A DNA stretch of 64,000 nucleotides from Prevotella sp. 10(H). Its GTDB lineage: Bacteria > Bacteroidota > Bacteroidia > Bacteroidales > Dysgonomonadaceae. The notes beneath the pieces were generated by a model. That model was not told the origin of the DNA and did not search any database. It saw only the letters and a program-made list of their open reading frames with translations. Made by a program: the position numbers and the translations under genes. The stretch's first letter is position 1; each line of letters begins with the position of its first letter. The DNA lies in contig NZ_JOMI01000007.1 in the NCBI RefSeq assembly GCF_000711235.1, forward strand, positions 744,001 through 808,000. The letters run 5' to 3'. Of the stretch, positions 26,422-34,851 are shown in pieces.

Positions 26422-26479
26422 TTACTTATTCTATAATAACAGATAGTATATTTAATCTTAATAAAGGAAAAAGTATCCA

Positions 26480-26487
26480 CAAATATA
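26480..26487 (-). promoter_or_regulatory. Bacteroidota -7 element for korAB
   Basis: On the minus strand TATATTTG matches TAnnTTTG exactly, about 59 bases before the korA ATG. Possible -33 TTTG boxes lie 14 or 24 bases upstream, neither ideal. Two small palindromes lie nearby, TTTTGA/TCAAAA (26496-26516) and GACAA/TTGTC (26532-26545), and could be operators. Confidence 0.45.
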
Positions 26488-26619
26488 AGAACTTATTTTG
26501 ACAAAAAATATCAAAATGATACTTTTTTTGCGACAAAATCTTGTCAAGTTAAAATGAATGGTGGCATTTTTCTTTAATTATTCATTTTAACGAAATAATT
26601 GTAAAATAAAAATTATTAT

Positions 26620-27282
26620 TTAATTCAATAGTTCACAATAAGCAATAATTTTCTTTATATCTTCTATATTATCGAATTTTATATCTTCGTCTTTTGCATA
26701 TTTTTTAATGCTTTCTCCATGACCTTTATATAATTTTGCCAAGTCATTTGCTGAAGTAAAACGTTTAAAGCGATTTTTTATTTTGAGATAATATGAATTA
26801 TTAGGTAATGTATCAAATTCTTTATCTACCCTGAGCATGTATGTGTCACCGTACTCATCTGTTATCCGACTAACATTGTCAATAGATGATACAGTTGATT
26901 TTGTTCCATATCCGGTGTTTTTTCCTTTTGATTGCAAAGTTGAACGCCATTGGATATAAAAAACAGAATTATTGCCGGCATTTACTCTCTCGTAAAATAC
27001 ACCATTTTTTACATGTTCAAAGGATTTATCACCAATTTTTGCTATTACAATATTTTCTGGATTTGCCACTTCCATTGTCACACTATCCTGCGACACGAAA
27101 AATAGTTTTTCCTTCAACGTATTGTAATTGAAAAAGGTTTCGGCAGCACTTCCATTCCTAAATACAGTTCTTCCTTTTTGAAATTCGTCAAAAAGGTATC
27201 CTTGCTTTGTCTGACCAAAAGAATATGATATAGAAATAACAAACAGCAAGAGTGGTAAAAGTGATTTTTGTTTTACTGACAT
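26620..27282 (-). CDS. Exported protein of unknown family, tandem paralogue 3
   Basis: 220 residues with a signal peptide (ending ISYSFGQT). I do not recognise the family. Features shared with the next two genes are an early YLFDEFQKG motif, FFNYNTLKEKLFFVS, the strand pair around FEHVKNGVFYERVNAG, a YIQWRST motif and a helical C-terminal end (FKRFTSANDLAKLYKGHGES, IKKYAKDEDIKFDN, IIAYCELLN). It is nearest to the 27383-28048 paralogue: the first seven residues (MSVKQKS/L) and signal are nearly identical. The spacer to that gene is 100 bases. Confidence 0.7.
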   Translation of the reverse strand: MSVKQKSLLPLLLFVISISYSFGQTKQGYLFDEFQKGRTVFRNGSAAETFFNYNTLKEKLFFVSQDSVTMEVANPENIVIAKIGDKSFEHVKNGVFYERVNAGNNSVFYIQWRSTLQSKGKNTGYGTKSTVSSIDNVSRITDEYGDTYMLRVDKEFDTLPNNSYYLKIKNRFKRFTSANDLAKLYKGHGESIKKYAKDEDIKFDNIEDIKKIIAYCELLN

Positions 27283-27382
27283 AGTAGCTGATTTTTAGAT
27301 TGTAAATAATTATATAACAAATATAGTTAAGAAATTCTAAATCCAAAGCGCTTTTTATCCATCTCGATTATAATTGGTCCAT

Positions 27383-28048
27383 TTAGTACAATTGTTCGCA
27401 ATATGCAATAATTCTTTTTATATCTTGGGGATGATCAAACTTAATGTTTTCGTCCTTTGCATATTTCTTAATGGATTTTTCATGACCTTTAAAAAATTTT
27501 GCGAGGTCATTAACCGATGAAAGACGCTTAAAAGTTTTCTTTACTTTAAGAAAATATGCATTATCAGGAGTAATAGTATAATCATGGTCTTTCTTTAGTT
27601 TTATAACATTGCCGCTAGGACTGTATATATGGCTGATGTTACTGATGTTTCCTGTGGGTGAATCAGTTCCGTACGGGCCTTTTCTAGTTTCTGATAACAT
27701 AGTCTTTCGCCATCGAATATAAAATACAGAACTTTTTCCGGCGCTTACCCTTTCGTATAAAACTCCGTTCTTTATATGTTCAAAAGTTCTGTCATCGACT
27801 TTCAAAAATACGACCGTTTCGGGATGGATAAGTTCCATAACAGTGCTATCTTCAGATAAATACAATAATTTTTCTGCAACCATATTATAATTGAAGAGAC
27901 GTTCTGCCGTTTTTCCGTCAGTAAACATTACCTTCCCTTTTTGAAATTGGTCAAAAAGACATTCTTTATCAATCGTCTGCCCTAAAGAATACGAAATAGA
28001 AACAATCAATAACAAGAGCAAAAAAAGTAATTTTTGTTTTACTGACAT
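27383..28048 (-). CDS. Exported protein of unknown family, tandem paralogue 2
   Basis: 221 residues with a signal peptide (ISYSLGQT). It shares the order of motifs with both neighbours: CLFDQFQKGKVMFTDGKTAE, LFNYNMVAEKLLYLSEDSTV, FEHIKNGVLYERVSAGKSSV, FYIRWRKT, and the C-terminal helices FKRLSSVNDLAKFFKGHEKS and IKKYAKDENIKFDHPQDIKR. There is no catalytic signature I can name; the fold seems beta-rich with a helical tail. It lies 33 bases after the stop of paralogue 1, so the two are probably one transcript. Confidence 0.7.
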   Translation of the reverse strand: MSVKQKLLFLLLLLIVSISYSLGQTIDKECLFDQFQKGKVMFTDGKTAERLFNYNMVAEKLLYLSEDSTVMELIHPETVVFLKVDDRTFEHIKNGVLYERVSAGKSSVFYIRWRKTMLSETRKGPYGTDSPTGNISNISHIYSPSGNVIKLKKDHDYTITPDNAYFLKVKKTFKRLSSVNDLAKFFKGHEKSIKKYAKDENIKFDHPQDIKRIIAYCEQLY

Positions 28049-28081
28049 ACAAGCAGGTTTTAATTTAAGGTAGAGTATAAT

Positions 28082-28732
28082 TCAATAGAATTGTCCACAA
28101 TATGCGACAATCTTTGCCACATTCTGCGGATCATCGAAGTTGATATTTTCATCTTTTGCATATTGTTTTATCTGTTCTTCATGACCTTTAAATAGTGAAG
28201 CGAGTGCATTGACAGAACCAAAACGTTTAAATTTATTTTTTATATTAATATAGTATGCATTTTGCGGCTTTACTTCAAAATCCTCTTTTATCTTTATTTT
28301 ATGTGTTTGCAGATCTGTAGTAAGATGACTTATATGCTGTACTCCGGAAGTATTTTGAGTACCACCGTAAGCACCTTGTTTACCTTTCGAAACAACGGTT
28401 GATCGCCATTGTATATATAGATCAGTGTCACCTGCTTTCACTTTTTCGTAAAATGTATTGCCTTTTATATGTTCAAAAATCCTGTCACCTATACTCACGT
28501 ATGCAACAATATCAGGCTTAACGAGTTCCATAACAGTCGTATCTGAAAGAAATAAAATCTTTTCGTTGACCGAGTTGTAATTAAAAAGTGCTTCTGATGA
28601 CGCTCCAGCTTTGTATACAACTTTTCCTTTTGTAAATTCATCAAATAAGTAAGCCTTGGTGGCGCTTATTTGTGCAGATAATACCACAGGCAGAACTAGG
28701 CAAAGAGCTAAAATCGTGAGTTTGATCTTCAT
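28082..28732 (-). CDS. Exported protein of unknown family, tandem paralogue 1
   Basis: 216 residues and first in the leftward set of three. The signal peptide ends VVLSAQI. Shared family motifs are YLFDEFTKGKVVYKAGASSE, LFNYNSVNEKILFLSD, FEHIKGNTFYEKVKAG, YIQWRST, FKRFGSVNALASLFKGHEEQ, IKQYAKDENINFDDPQNV and a final AYCGQFY. It is the most divergent of the three in its signal sequence. The whole set looks like local duplication of an envelope protein gene of unknown function. Confidence 0.7.
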   Translation of the reverse strand: MKIKLTILALCLVLPVVLSAQISATKAYLFDEFTKGKVVYKAGASSEALFNYNSVNEKILFLSDTTVMELVKPDIVAYVSIGDRIFEHIKGNTFYEKVKAGDTDLYIQWRSTVVSKGKQGAYGGTQNTSGVQHISHLTTDLQTHKIKIKEDFEVKPQNAYYINIKNKFKRFGSVNALASLFKGHEEQIKQYAKDENINFDDPQNVAKIVAYCGQFY

Positions 28733-28901
28733 AATTCTGAAATTGAGGTGTGGTTAAACTTTAAAATATACGGAAGAACTGAATATAAAAGTAATATTTT
28801 TATTCATATTACTTCCCTTTGTTTTGATAAAACGCGTGTTTTTCTTCTGGTTCGACTTTTATTATTATAAATATATTCTTAAAATTTTAGAATTACGATA
28901 A

Positions 28902-29195
28902 TTATTTTCCCCATCCCTCATAACCTCCGTCAATACTGTATACCTCCGAAAATCCCTGCTGAACAAGAAAGTCAGCAATGGCCTGACTACTATTCCCATG
29001 ATAACACATTACCATTATAGGTGTTATTTTATTCGTGCTGATTACAAATAACGGTAAAGATTCCTGAGGGAGATGGATGGCGCCCCTGATATGCCCTTCA
29101 ATGAAACTATCGGAATCCCTTATATCTACAAGTATTGTTTCAGGATCATTAAGCTTTTCTTTAGCTTGGTTGAACGAAATTCTTTTAAAGGCCAT
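28902..29195 (-). CDS. glpE: GlpE-like single-domain rhodanese (thiosulfate sulfurtransferase)
   Basis: 97 residues, the size of single-domain rhodaneses. The substrate-binding and structural motifs are VDIRDSDSFIEGHIRGAIHL and the active-site loop VMCYHGNSSQAIADFL with the catalytic Cys, as in E. coli GlpE (CYHGNSS). It ends GFSEVYSIDGGYEGWGK. It transfers sulfane sulfur from thiosulfate to an acceptor such as cyanide or a thioredoxin. It has no signal peptide, so it is cytoplasmic. It is a single-gene unit divergent from metA, with its own promoter. Confidence 0.85.
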   Translation of the reverse strand: MAFKRISFNQAKEKLNDPETILVDIRDSDSFIEGHIRGAIHLPQESLPLFVISTNKITPIMVMCYHGNSSQAIADFLVQQGFSEVYSIDGGYEGWGK

Positions 29196-29257
29196 AATAG
29201 TGGAAAGTTATATATTAAAAAAACTTTTTGTGGGGAAGTTTGCCCCGGACATTAAAT

Positions 29258-29291
29258 CAAAGGTAGTAATTAAAATTTTATATTTTACAAA
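29258..29291 (-). promoter_or_regulatory. Bacteroidota promoter for glpE
   Basis: On the minus strand TTTG (29291-29288), 22 bases, then TACCTTTG (29265-29258), an exact TAnnTTTG. The start point would be near 29251, about 55 bases before the ATG. Confidence 0.55.
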
Positions 29292-29373
29292 TAAAGTTTT
29301 CCAATTAGCAGGAGTGAACTTGGTTAATATGTGTTGAGTGCCAAAAATTACTATCTTTTTACTGTTATTTTTA

Positions 29374-29381
29374 TAACTTTG
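29374..29381 (+). promoter_or_regulatory. Bacteroidota -7 element for metA
   Basis: TAACTTTG is an exact TAnnTTTG match 29 bases before the metA ATG. It implies a leader of about 23 bases, too short for a riboswitch. Confidence 0.5.
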
Positions 29382-29410
29382 CATACTTATTTTGAATAAA
29401 GTTATAGACG

Positions 29411-30358
29411 ATGCCAGTAAATATACCTAACAATCTTCCGGCAATAGAACTTCTGAAAAAAGAGAACATCTTTGTAATGAATCAACTCAGGGCAAAAGAA
29501 CAGGATATACGTCCGCTTCGTGTACTTGTTCTTAATCTGATGCCAATAAAAATTACGACGGAAACTGATCTTATAAGGCTATTGTCAAACAATCCTTTGC
29601 AGGTAGAGGTCGAGTTTCTCAAACTGGAGACACATGTGTCGAAGAATACGTCGGAAGAGCATCTCGAAATGTTCTATAAGAATTTCAGTGAGGTAAAGGA
29701 AGATTTTTATGACGGCATGATAATAACCGGCGCGCCGGTGGAAATGCTTGAATACAAGGAGGTGACATACTGGCCGGAAGTTTCTTCGATCTTCGATTGG
29801 GCACGCACCCATGTAACATCTACTTTGTATATATGTTGGGCTGCACAGGCTGCATTATATCATTTCTACGGAGTGAAAAAGTATCCACTTCCGGAGAAAA
29901 TGTTCGGTATATTCAAGCACATTGTACACGATAAAAAGTTTCCTCTGTTCAGGGGATTCGACGATGAATTCTATATTCCACATAGCAGGCATACAACCAT
30001 CACACGGGAAGATATCCTGCGGCATGATGAATTAAGAATACTTTCCGAGTCCGACGATTCGGGTGTAGGTATAGTAGCTTCACGAGGGGGACGTGAATTC
30101 TATCTGACAGGTCATTCCGAATATGCACCATATACGCTTCACAACGAATATGTGAGGGATGTGGAAAAGGGGCTGCCAATAAAGATTCCTCTGAATTATT
30201 ATAAAAACAATAATCCTGACAATCAGCCAGTAGTACGCTGGTCGGGACATGGGAATTTGCTATTCAACAATTGGCTCAACTACTTTGTCTATCAGGAAAC
30301 ACCTTACGACAAAACGAAAATCAGGGATTTGGGTGAGATAAAGCCTGTAAATGAATAA
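29411..30358 (+). CDS. metA: MetA-type homoserine O-acyltransferase, predicted acetyltransferase
   Basis: 315 residues, collinear with E. coli MetA. The nucleophile is Cys142 (LYICWAAQAALYHFYG), with His235 and Glu237 in YLTGHSEYAPYTL completing the catalytic set at the same numbering. Residue 111, in GAPVEML, is Glu, whereas succinyl-CoA-using E. coli MetA has Gly there. Published work on this family links Glu111 to acetyl-CoA specificity, so I predict homoserine O-acetyltransferase activity despite the usual succinyltransferase name. It is the first committed step of methionine synthesis. It heads a tight operon with a cysteine hydrolase (6 bases) and a U32 protein. Confidence 0.92.
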   Translation: MPVNIPNNLPAIELLKKENIFVMNQLRAKEQDIRPLRVLVLNLMPIKITTETDLIRLLSNNPLQVEVEFLKLETHVSKNTSEEHLEMFYKNFSEVKEDFYDGMIITGAPVEMLEYKEVTYWPEVSSIFDWARTHVTSTLYICWAAQAALYHFYGVKKYPLPEKMFGIFKHIVHDKKFPLFRGFDDEFYIPHSRHTTITREDILRHDELRILSESDDSGVGIVASRGGREFYLTGHSEYAPYTLHNEYVRDVEKGLPIKIPLNYYKNNNPDNQPVVRWSGHGNLLFNNWLNYFVYQETPYDKTKIRDLGEIKPVNE

Positions 30359-30364
30359 ATTAAG

Positions 30365-30925
30365 ATGAAAAAAGCATTAATCATAATAGATATTCAGAAC
30401 GATTATTTCGAAGGTGGAAGAAAAACGCTGGTCGGTGCAGACAAAGCCAGTCTGAATGCAAAAGCTGTTTTGCACGATTGCAGAAAGGATAATATTCCTG
30501 TAATACACGTCCAGCATATTAACGACAGGGAGGGAGCCCGTTTTTTTCTGCCGGGAACGACTGGAATCGATATTCATGAGAATGTGAAGCCGATAGATGG
30601 TGAGAAAATCATTATCAAGCATTGGCCTAACAGTTTCAGGGAAACCGAACTCTTGGCATATCTCAACTCTCTAGAAATCAAAGAACTTGTCATCTGTGGT
30701 ATGATGACGCATATGTGCATCGATACTACTGTGCGTGCAGCAAATGACCTTGGTTTTATCAATCTTCTGATAGGCGATGCCTGCGCTACGCTCGATTTGG
30801 AGATTGAGGGAAGAAAGATTAATGCCGCGAATGTTCATTATGCATTTCTCGCTGCTCTAAATGGCAGTTTTGCAAAGGTAGTAACTGCCGAAGAGTATCT
30901 AAACAAAACCTACCTGTACAGTTGA
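30365..30925 (+). CDS. Isochorismatase-family cysteine hydrolase
   Basis: 186 residues. The catalytic Asp is in ALIIIDIQNDYFEGG, a Lys in IIIKHWPNSFRETELLAYL and the Cys in ICGMMTHMCIDTTVRAA, the triad of the isochorismatase/nicotinamidase superfamily. The closing LLIGDACATLDLEIEGRKIN and HYAFLAALNGSFAKV are typical. Its substrate (nicotinamide, isochorismate, carbamoyl or another amide) cannot be read from sequence. It is cytoplasmic. It lies 6 bases after metA, and its TGA overlaps the TTG start of the next gene. Confidence 0.85.
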   Translation: MKKALIIIDIQNDYFEGGRKTLVGADKASLNAKAVLHDCRKDNIPVIHVQHINDREGARFFLPGTTGIDIHENVKPIDGEKIIIKHWPNSFRETELLAYLNSLEIKELVICGMMTHMCIDTTVRAANDLGFINLLIGDACATLDLEIEGRKINAANVHYAFLAALNGSFAKVVTAEEYLNKTYLYS

Positions 30926-32754
30926 TAAAAGCCCGGAAAATAGAATTACTCGCTCCGGCCAAAAATCTGGAGTGCGGTATCGAAGCCATTAATCATGGAG
31001 CGGATGCCGTATACATCGGTGCGCCGAAATTCAGTGCCCGTGCCGCCGCCGGAAATACATTGGAGGATATAAAGACGCTGGCTGCATATGCACATCAATA
31101 TAATGCAAAGGTATATGTTGCACTGAATACTATTCTTACAGATAATGAATTGAATGATGCAGAAAAATTAATCTGGCAACTATATAATGAAGCAAATGTA
31201 GATGCCATGATTATTCAGGATATGGGTATCACCATGCTCGATCTGCCACCGATAGCCTTACACGCAAGTACGCAGATGGACAACCGCGGACCGGATAAGG
31301 TAAAATTCATGGAAGATGCCGGATTCCGCCAAATTGTATTGCCGCGCGAATTAACTGTAGATGAAATCCGGGAAATATCCGAACAGATAAAAACTCCACT
31401 GGAAGTCTTTGTACATGGAGCATTATGTGTTTCTTACAGCGGACATTGCTATTTGAGTCAGGTTCTGTCGGGACGCAGTGCAAATAAAGGTGCATGCGCC
31501 CAATATTGTCGCCTGCCATACACTTTGGAGGATGCAGACGGCGAAGAAATTCTGCAAAAAAAGCATCTTCTGTCAATGAAAGATTTGAATCTGTCTGATA
31601 ATCTGGAAGAATTACTGGAGGCAGGAGCCAGTTCATTAAAAATAGAAGGACGGCTAAAGAATGTCACTTATGTAAAAAATATAGTGGCTTATTACCGCCT
31701 GAAACTGGATGCTATATTCAGGAAACATCCGCAATACATACATTCTTCATCGGGTACGGCTACTTATACATTCGAACCGGATGTAAATAAGAGTTTCAAT
31801 CGTGGTTTTACCAAATATTTCCATGACGGACGAAGTAATAATATATGGTCGATCGATTCTCCCAAATCTATTGGAGAGCCTATTGGAAAAATAACAGATA
31901 TCACTACGAGGTATATAAAAATCAACAGCACTAAAAAGATACACAATGGCGACGGCCTGTGTTATTTCAATAATAAGAAAGAGCTGGAAGGCATACATGT
32001 AAACCGTGTTGAAGGGGAATTGATTTTTCCTGCCACTGTTCCTGATATAAAGAAAGGAACATTTATATATCGTAATTATGACCATGAATTTGAAAAGCTA
32101 TTGTCGAAAAAATCTGCCGAACGAAAGATAAATACAACAATAGATATTGATGAGATTCCATTCGGTTTCTCATTGCAGATTACAGATGAAGATGATAATT
32201 ACGCCGTCCTCAATTTCGAAACCGAAAAGCAACCTGCTCAAAAAGACCAGACGGATAATATAAAAAATAATCTGAGTAAAACGGGAACTACTGTTTTCAA
32301 AGTGGAACAGATAAATATCAATTTCTCTAACAGTTGGTTTATACCTGCATCCGTACTTTCTGAATGGCGGAGGCAATTGACAGATAAATTACTATCGGTA
32401 AGGAAAATCCGCTATTGTCAGGATATCGTTTCACATAAACAAACCACTCATCCTTTCCCCGTAAAGAATATTACTTATCTTGGGAACGTGATGAATGAGA
32501 AAAGTAAACAATTTTATGAGCAACATCAATCGACAGTTGTTGAGCCTGCTTTTGAAAAGAAAGGACAGGCAGGTGTCCCGTTGATGTTTACCCGCCATTG
32601 CATTAAACAATCACTCGGATGGTGCCCTAAGGAAAGTAACGAAAAACACCCGTATAAGGAACCTTTCTTTTTGGTATATAATAATACGAAACTGCGACTA
32701 TCTTTCGATTGTAAGAACTGCGAAATGAAAGTATTTAACGAATCCGGTTCTTAA
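30922..32754 (+). CDS. U32 family protein, RlhA (YdcP)-like
   Basis: 610 residues from a TTG start overlapping the previous stop (TTGA); no closer ATG precedes the conserved IELLAPAKNLECGIEAI. The U32 motifs GADAVYIGAPKFSARAAAGN, EVFVHGALCVSYSGHCYLSQ and GRSANKGACAQYCRLPY carry the cysteines linked to an iron-sulfur cluster. A long C-terminal region with further cysteines (GWCPK, CKNCEMKVF) fits the RlhA/YdcP subgroup, which hydroxylates cytidine in 23S rRNA, rather than the shorter TrhP. The older peptidase label is probably misleading. RlhA identity is inferred from length and architecture. Confidence 0.8.
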   Translation: MIKARKIELLAPAKNLECGIEAINHGADAVYIGAPKFSARAAAGNTLEDIKTLAAYAHQYNAKVYVALNTILTDNELNDAEKLIWQLYNEANVDAMIIQDMGITMLDLPPIALHASTQMDNRGPDKVKFMEDAGFRQIVLPRELTVDEIREISEQIKTPLEVFVHGALCVSYSGHCYLSQVLSGRSANKGACAQYCRLPYTLEDADGEEILQKKHLLSMKDLNLSDNLEELLEAGASSLKIEGRLKNVTYVKNIVAYYRLKLDAIFRKHPQYIHSSSGTATYTFEPDVNKSFNRGFTKYFHDGRSNNIWSIDSPKSIGEPIGKITDITTRYIKINSTKKIHNGDGLCYFNNKKELEGIHVNRVEGELIFPATVPDIKKGTFIYRNYDHEFEKLLSKKSAERKINTTIDIDEIPFGFSLQITDEDDNYAVLNFETEKQPAQKDQTDNIKNNLSKTGTTVFKVEQININFSNSWFIPASVLSEWRRQLTDKLLSVRKIRYCQDIVSHKQTTHPFPVKNITYLGNVMNEKSKQFYEQHQSTVVEPAFEKKGQAGVPLMFTRHCIKQSLGWCPKESNEKHPYKEPFFLVYNNTKLRLSFDCKNCEMKVFNESGS

Positions 32755-32778
32755 TAATATACATATTGATATTTTCTG

Positions 32779-32786
32779 TATCTTTG
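32779..32786 (+). promoter_or_regulatory. Bacteroidota -7 element before the VanZ-his gene run
   Basis: TATCTTTG is an exact match, 35 bases before the VanZ ATG. No convincing -33 TTTG at the usual spacing. Confidence 0.45.
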
Positions 32787-32820
32787 AGGCTATATTGAAA
32801 ATATTCAATATTTTCATACT

Positions 32821-33237
32821 ATGTTTAAGAGAATTATAAGGTATACCTGGCCCCCCGCAGTTATAGCTGTTATTATTTTTTACCTATGCTGCCTTATTCC
32901 GGTAAATGACATTCCGGAAGTAGGGTTTGAGTTCTTTATACCTACCGACAAACTCGTCCATTTTCTGATGTATTTCGGATTGGCGGGTGTAGCATCTATT
33001 AATTATATCTATTATAAAAAAGGACATATAATTATCCTGAAACTTATCGTTTTCGCCATTCTTATACCAATAGTATACGGTGGACTGATAGAGATAATAC
33101 AGGCTGAATATTTCCCCGAAAGAAGCGGCGACTGGTATGATTTTCTGGCCGATGTGCTCGGAGCGCTGGCGTCGTTACCGGTATCGCTTTGGTTCAGACG
33201 TTTTATGTTAAACAGACAATTGCAAGAAGAAGTATGA
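32821..33237 (+). CDS. VanZ-family small membrane protein
   Basis: 138 residues with four predicted membrane helices (about 8-25, 45-65, 74-94, 112-130). The VanZ-like core contains PTDKLVHFLMYFGLAG and a polar loop with LIEIIQAEYFPERSGDWYDF before the last helix. Family members are linked to envelope stress or glycopeptide tolerance in some bacteria, but here function is unknown. Its TGA overlaps the ATG of the TlpA-like gene. It opens a long co-directional run that includes the his genes. Confidence 0.8.
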   Translation: MFKRIIRYTWPPAVIAVIIFYLCCLIPVNDIPEVGFEFFIPTDKLVHFLMYFGLAGVASINYIYYKKGHIIILKLIVFAILIPIVYGGLIEIIQAEYFPERSGDWYDFLADVLGALASLPVSLWFRRFMLNRQLQEEV

Positions 33238-33755
33238 AGAAGATTTCATTTATCCTGTTTTTAATATTTTTATCCGCAAATATATTTGCTCAGGAGGAGA
33301 ATTACCAATATAAAGTAAAAGTGGGCGATATGGCTCCCGATTTTGAAATGAGCCTAACATCCGGTGAAAAAGTAAACCTTTCCTCACTCAAGGGGAAAGT
33401 TGTTATGCTGCAATTTACCGCCAGCTGGTGTGGAGTATGCCGCAGAGAAATGCCGTATATAGAAAAGCAAATCTGGAAAAAACATAAAGATAATCCCGAT
33501 TTTGCCCTTTATGGTATCGACAGGGAAGAACCAGTCGAAACCGTTCTGAAATTTGCAAAGGCTACAGGTGTTACTTATCCTATCGGTTTAGACCCTGATG
33601 CTGGTATTTTCCATACATATGCTGAGGAGGGAGCGGGTATAACCCGAAATATTATAATCGATAAGGAAGGGAAAATCGTGATGCTGACCCGCCTTTTCAA
33701 AATGGAAGAATTTAATGAAATGGTAAAGGTTATAGACTCTTTACTCGAAAAATAA
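33234..33755 (+). CDS. Exported TlpA/ResA-like thioredoxin-fold protein
   Basis: 173 residues from the ATG at 33234, which overlaps the previous stop (ATGA) and begins a signal peptide (FILFLIFLSANIFAQ). A longer frame from 33189 would remove the signal from the N-terminus. The AhpC/TSA-TlpA domain follows, VGDMAPDFEMSLTSGEKVNL, then the redox motif ASWCGVCRREMPY (WCxxC), then GVTYPIGLDPDAGIFHTYAE and RNIIIDKEGKIV. It is likely a periplasmic thiol-disulfide oxidoreductase for envelope or cytochrome maturation. It lies one base upstream of hisH. Confidence 0.85.
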   Translation: MKKISFILFLIFLSANIFAQEENYQYKVKVGDMAPDFEMSLTSGEKVNLSSLKGKVVMLQFTASWCGVCRREMPYIEKQIWKKHKDNPDFALYGIDREEPVETVLKFAKATGVTYPIGLDPDAGIFHTYAEEGAGITRNIIIDKEGKIVMLTRLFKMEEFNEMVKVIDSLLEK

Positions 33756-33756
33756 G

Positions 33757-34350
33757 ATGAATATTGTAATAATAAAGTACAACGCGGGAAATATATTTTC
33801 AGTAGAGCATGCCTTTAAGCGTTTAGGCATACAAGCTACAGTAACAGGCGATAAAGAGTTGATAAAAAAAGCGGATAAGGTAGTTTTTCCGGGAGTTGGG
33901 GAAGCCAGTTCTACCATGAGTTATCTGCGACAAACAGGCTTGGATAAGCTTATTCCCGACCTGAAGCAACCGGTATTAGGCATCTGTCTTGGTATGCAAC
34001 TGATGTGTGCCTATTCCGAAGAAGGTGATGTCGATTGCCTGAATATATTCGATGCGGAAGTAAAACGATTTGCCCCCCAAAAGCACGAAGATAAAGTGCC
34101 ACATATGGGTTGGAATACAATTTCTGATGTGAAAAGTAAAATATTCGACAACTCTCTTGAGAACCAGTTTGTTTATTTTGTACATAGCTACTATGTAGCA
34201 ACAAGTGGAGATACGGCTGCTACTACCGATTATATACATCCGTTCAGCGCAGCATTGCATAAGGATAATTTTTATGCTACACAGTTCCATCCCGAGAAGA
34301 GTGGAAGCGTGGGCGAAAGAATATTAAAGAACTTTTTATCAAATACTTAA
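33757..34350 (+). CDS. hisH: Imidazole glycerol phosphate synthase, glutamine amidotransferase subunit HisH
   Basis: 197 residues. The class I amidotransferase signature GICLGMQLMCAYSEEG holds the catalytic Cys, and TQFHPEKSGSVG holds the His-x-Glu partners; KVPHMGWNTI is HisH-typical. With HisF it converts PRFAR plus glutamine into IGP and AICAR. It begins one base after the TlpA-like gene stop. An unrelated DUF4870 gene follows, then hisA, so the his genes are interleaved with others. Confidence 0.93.
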   Translation: MNIVIIKYNAGNIFSVEHAFKRLGIQATVTGDKELIKKADKVVFPGVGEASSTMSYLRQTGLDKLIPDLKQPVLGICLGMQLMCAYSEEGDVDCLNIFDAEVKRFAPQKHEDKVPHMGWNTISDVKSKIFDNSLENQFVYFVHSYYVATSGDTAATTDYIHPFSAALHKDNFYATQFHPEKSGSVGERILKNFLSNT

Positions 34351-34362
34351 ATAATTACTATT

Positions 34363-34842
34363 ATGGATAAGTACGATGAAATAAGGAAGCTCGAAGAGCT
34401 TAGGGTTCAGGGAACCATTACAGAAGAAGAGTTTCAACAGGAAAAAAGCAGGATACTCGGCACACCCTATAATAATAACCGCAGGGGACTGGGTGGTATA
34501 GAACCAAAAACATATCTGGTGCTGATGCATTTATCGCAATTTGCCGGATTTTTGCTTGTAGGATTAGGTTTTATACTGCCTATTGTATTGTGGCTGGTAA
34601 ACTCCAAAGAATATCCCGAAGTGGATCGTCATGGTAAAAATATAGCTAATTTTATGATAAGTATGCTTATTTATATTACTATAGCAGTTATATTATGCAT
34701 AACTATAATAGGTATGGTAATCGGATTGCCAATGCTTATAATAATTGGGATACTGGAAATAGTATTCATTATAATTGCTGCTATAAAAGCTGCAAACGGC
34801 GAATACTGGCAATATCCTTTATCTATTAAATTCTTTTCATAA
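34363..34842 (+). CDS. SHOCT-DUF4870 membrane protein
   Basis: 159 residues. A short N-terminal SHOCT-like helix (EIRKLEELRVQGTITEEEF, residues about 5-28) precedes a DUF4870 (Tic20-like) membrane domain with three to four helices: MHLSQFAGFLLVGLGFILPI, IANFMISMLIYITIAVIL and a last one near 120-145. The motif VDRHGKNIANF is typical of DUF4870. Function unknown. It lies between hisH (12 bases) and hisA (9 bases). Confidence 0.8.
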   Translation: MDKYDEIRKLEELRVQGTITEEEFQQEKSRILGTPYNNNRRGLGGIEPKTYLVLMHLSQFAGFLLVGLGFILPIVLWLVNSKEYPEVDRHGKNIANFMISMLIYITIAVILCITIIGMVIGLPMLIIIGILEIVFIIIAAIKAANGEYWQYPLSIKFFS

Positions 34843-34851
34843 CCGCAGAGT

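Noticed and set aside
29340-29410. SAM riboswitch upstream of metA
   Set aside because: The predicted leader is only about 23 bases and shows no pseudoknot or known SAM-motif.
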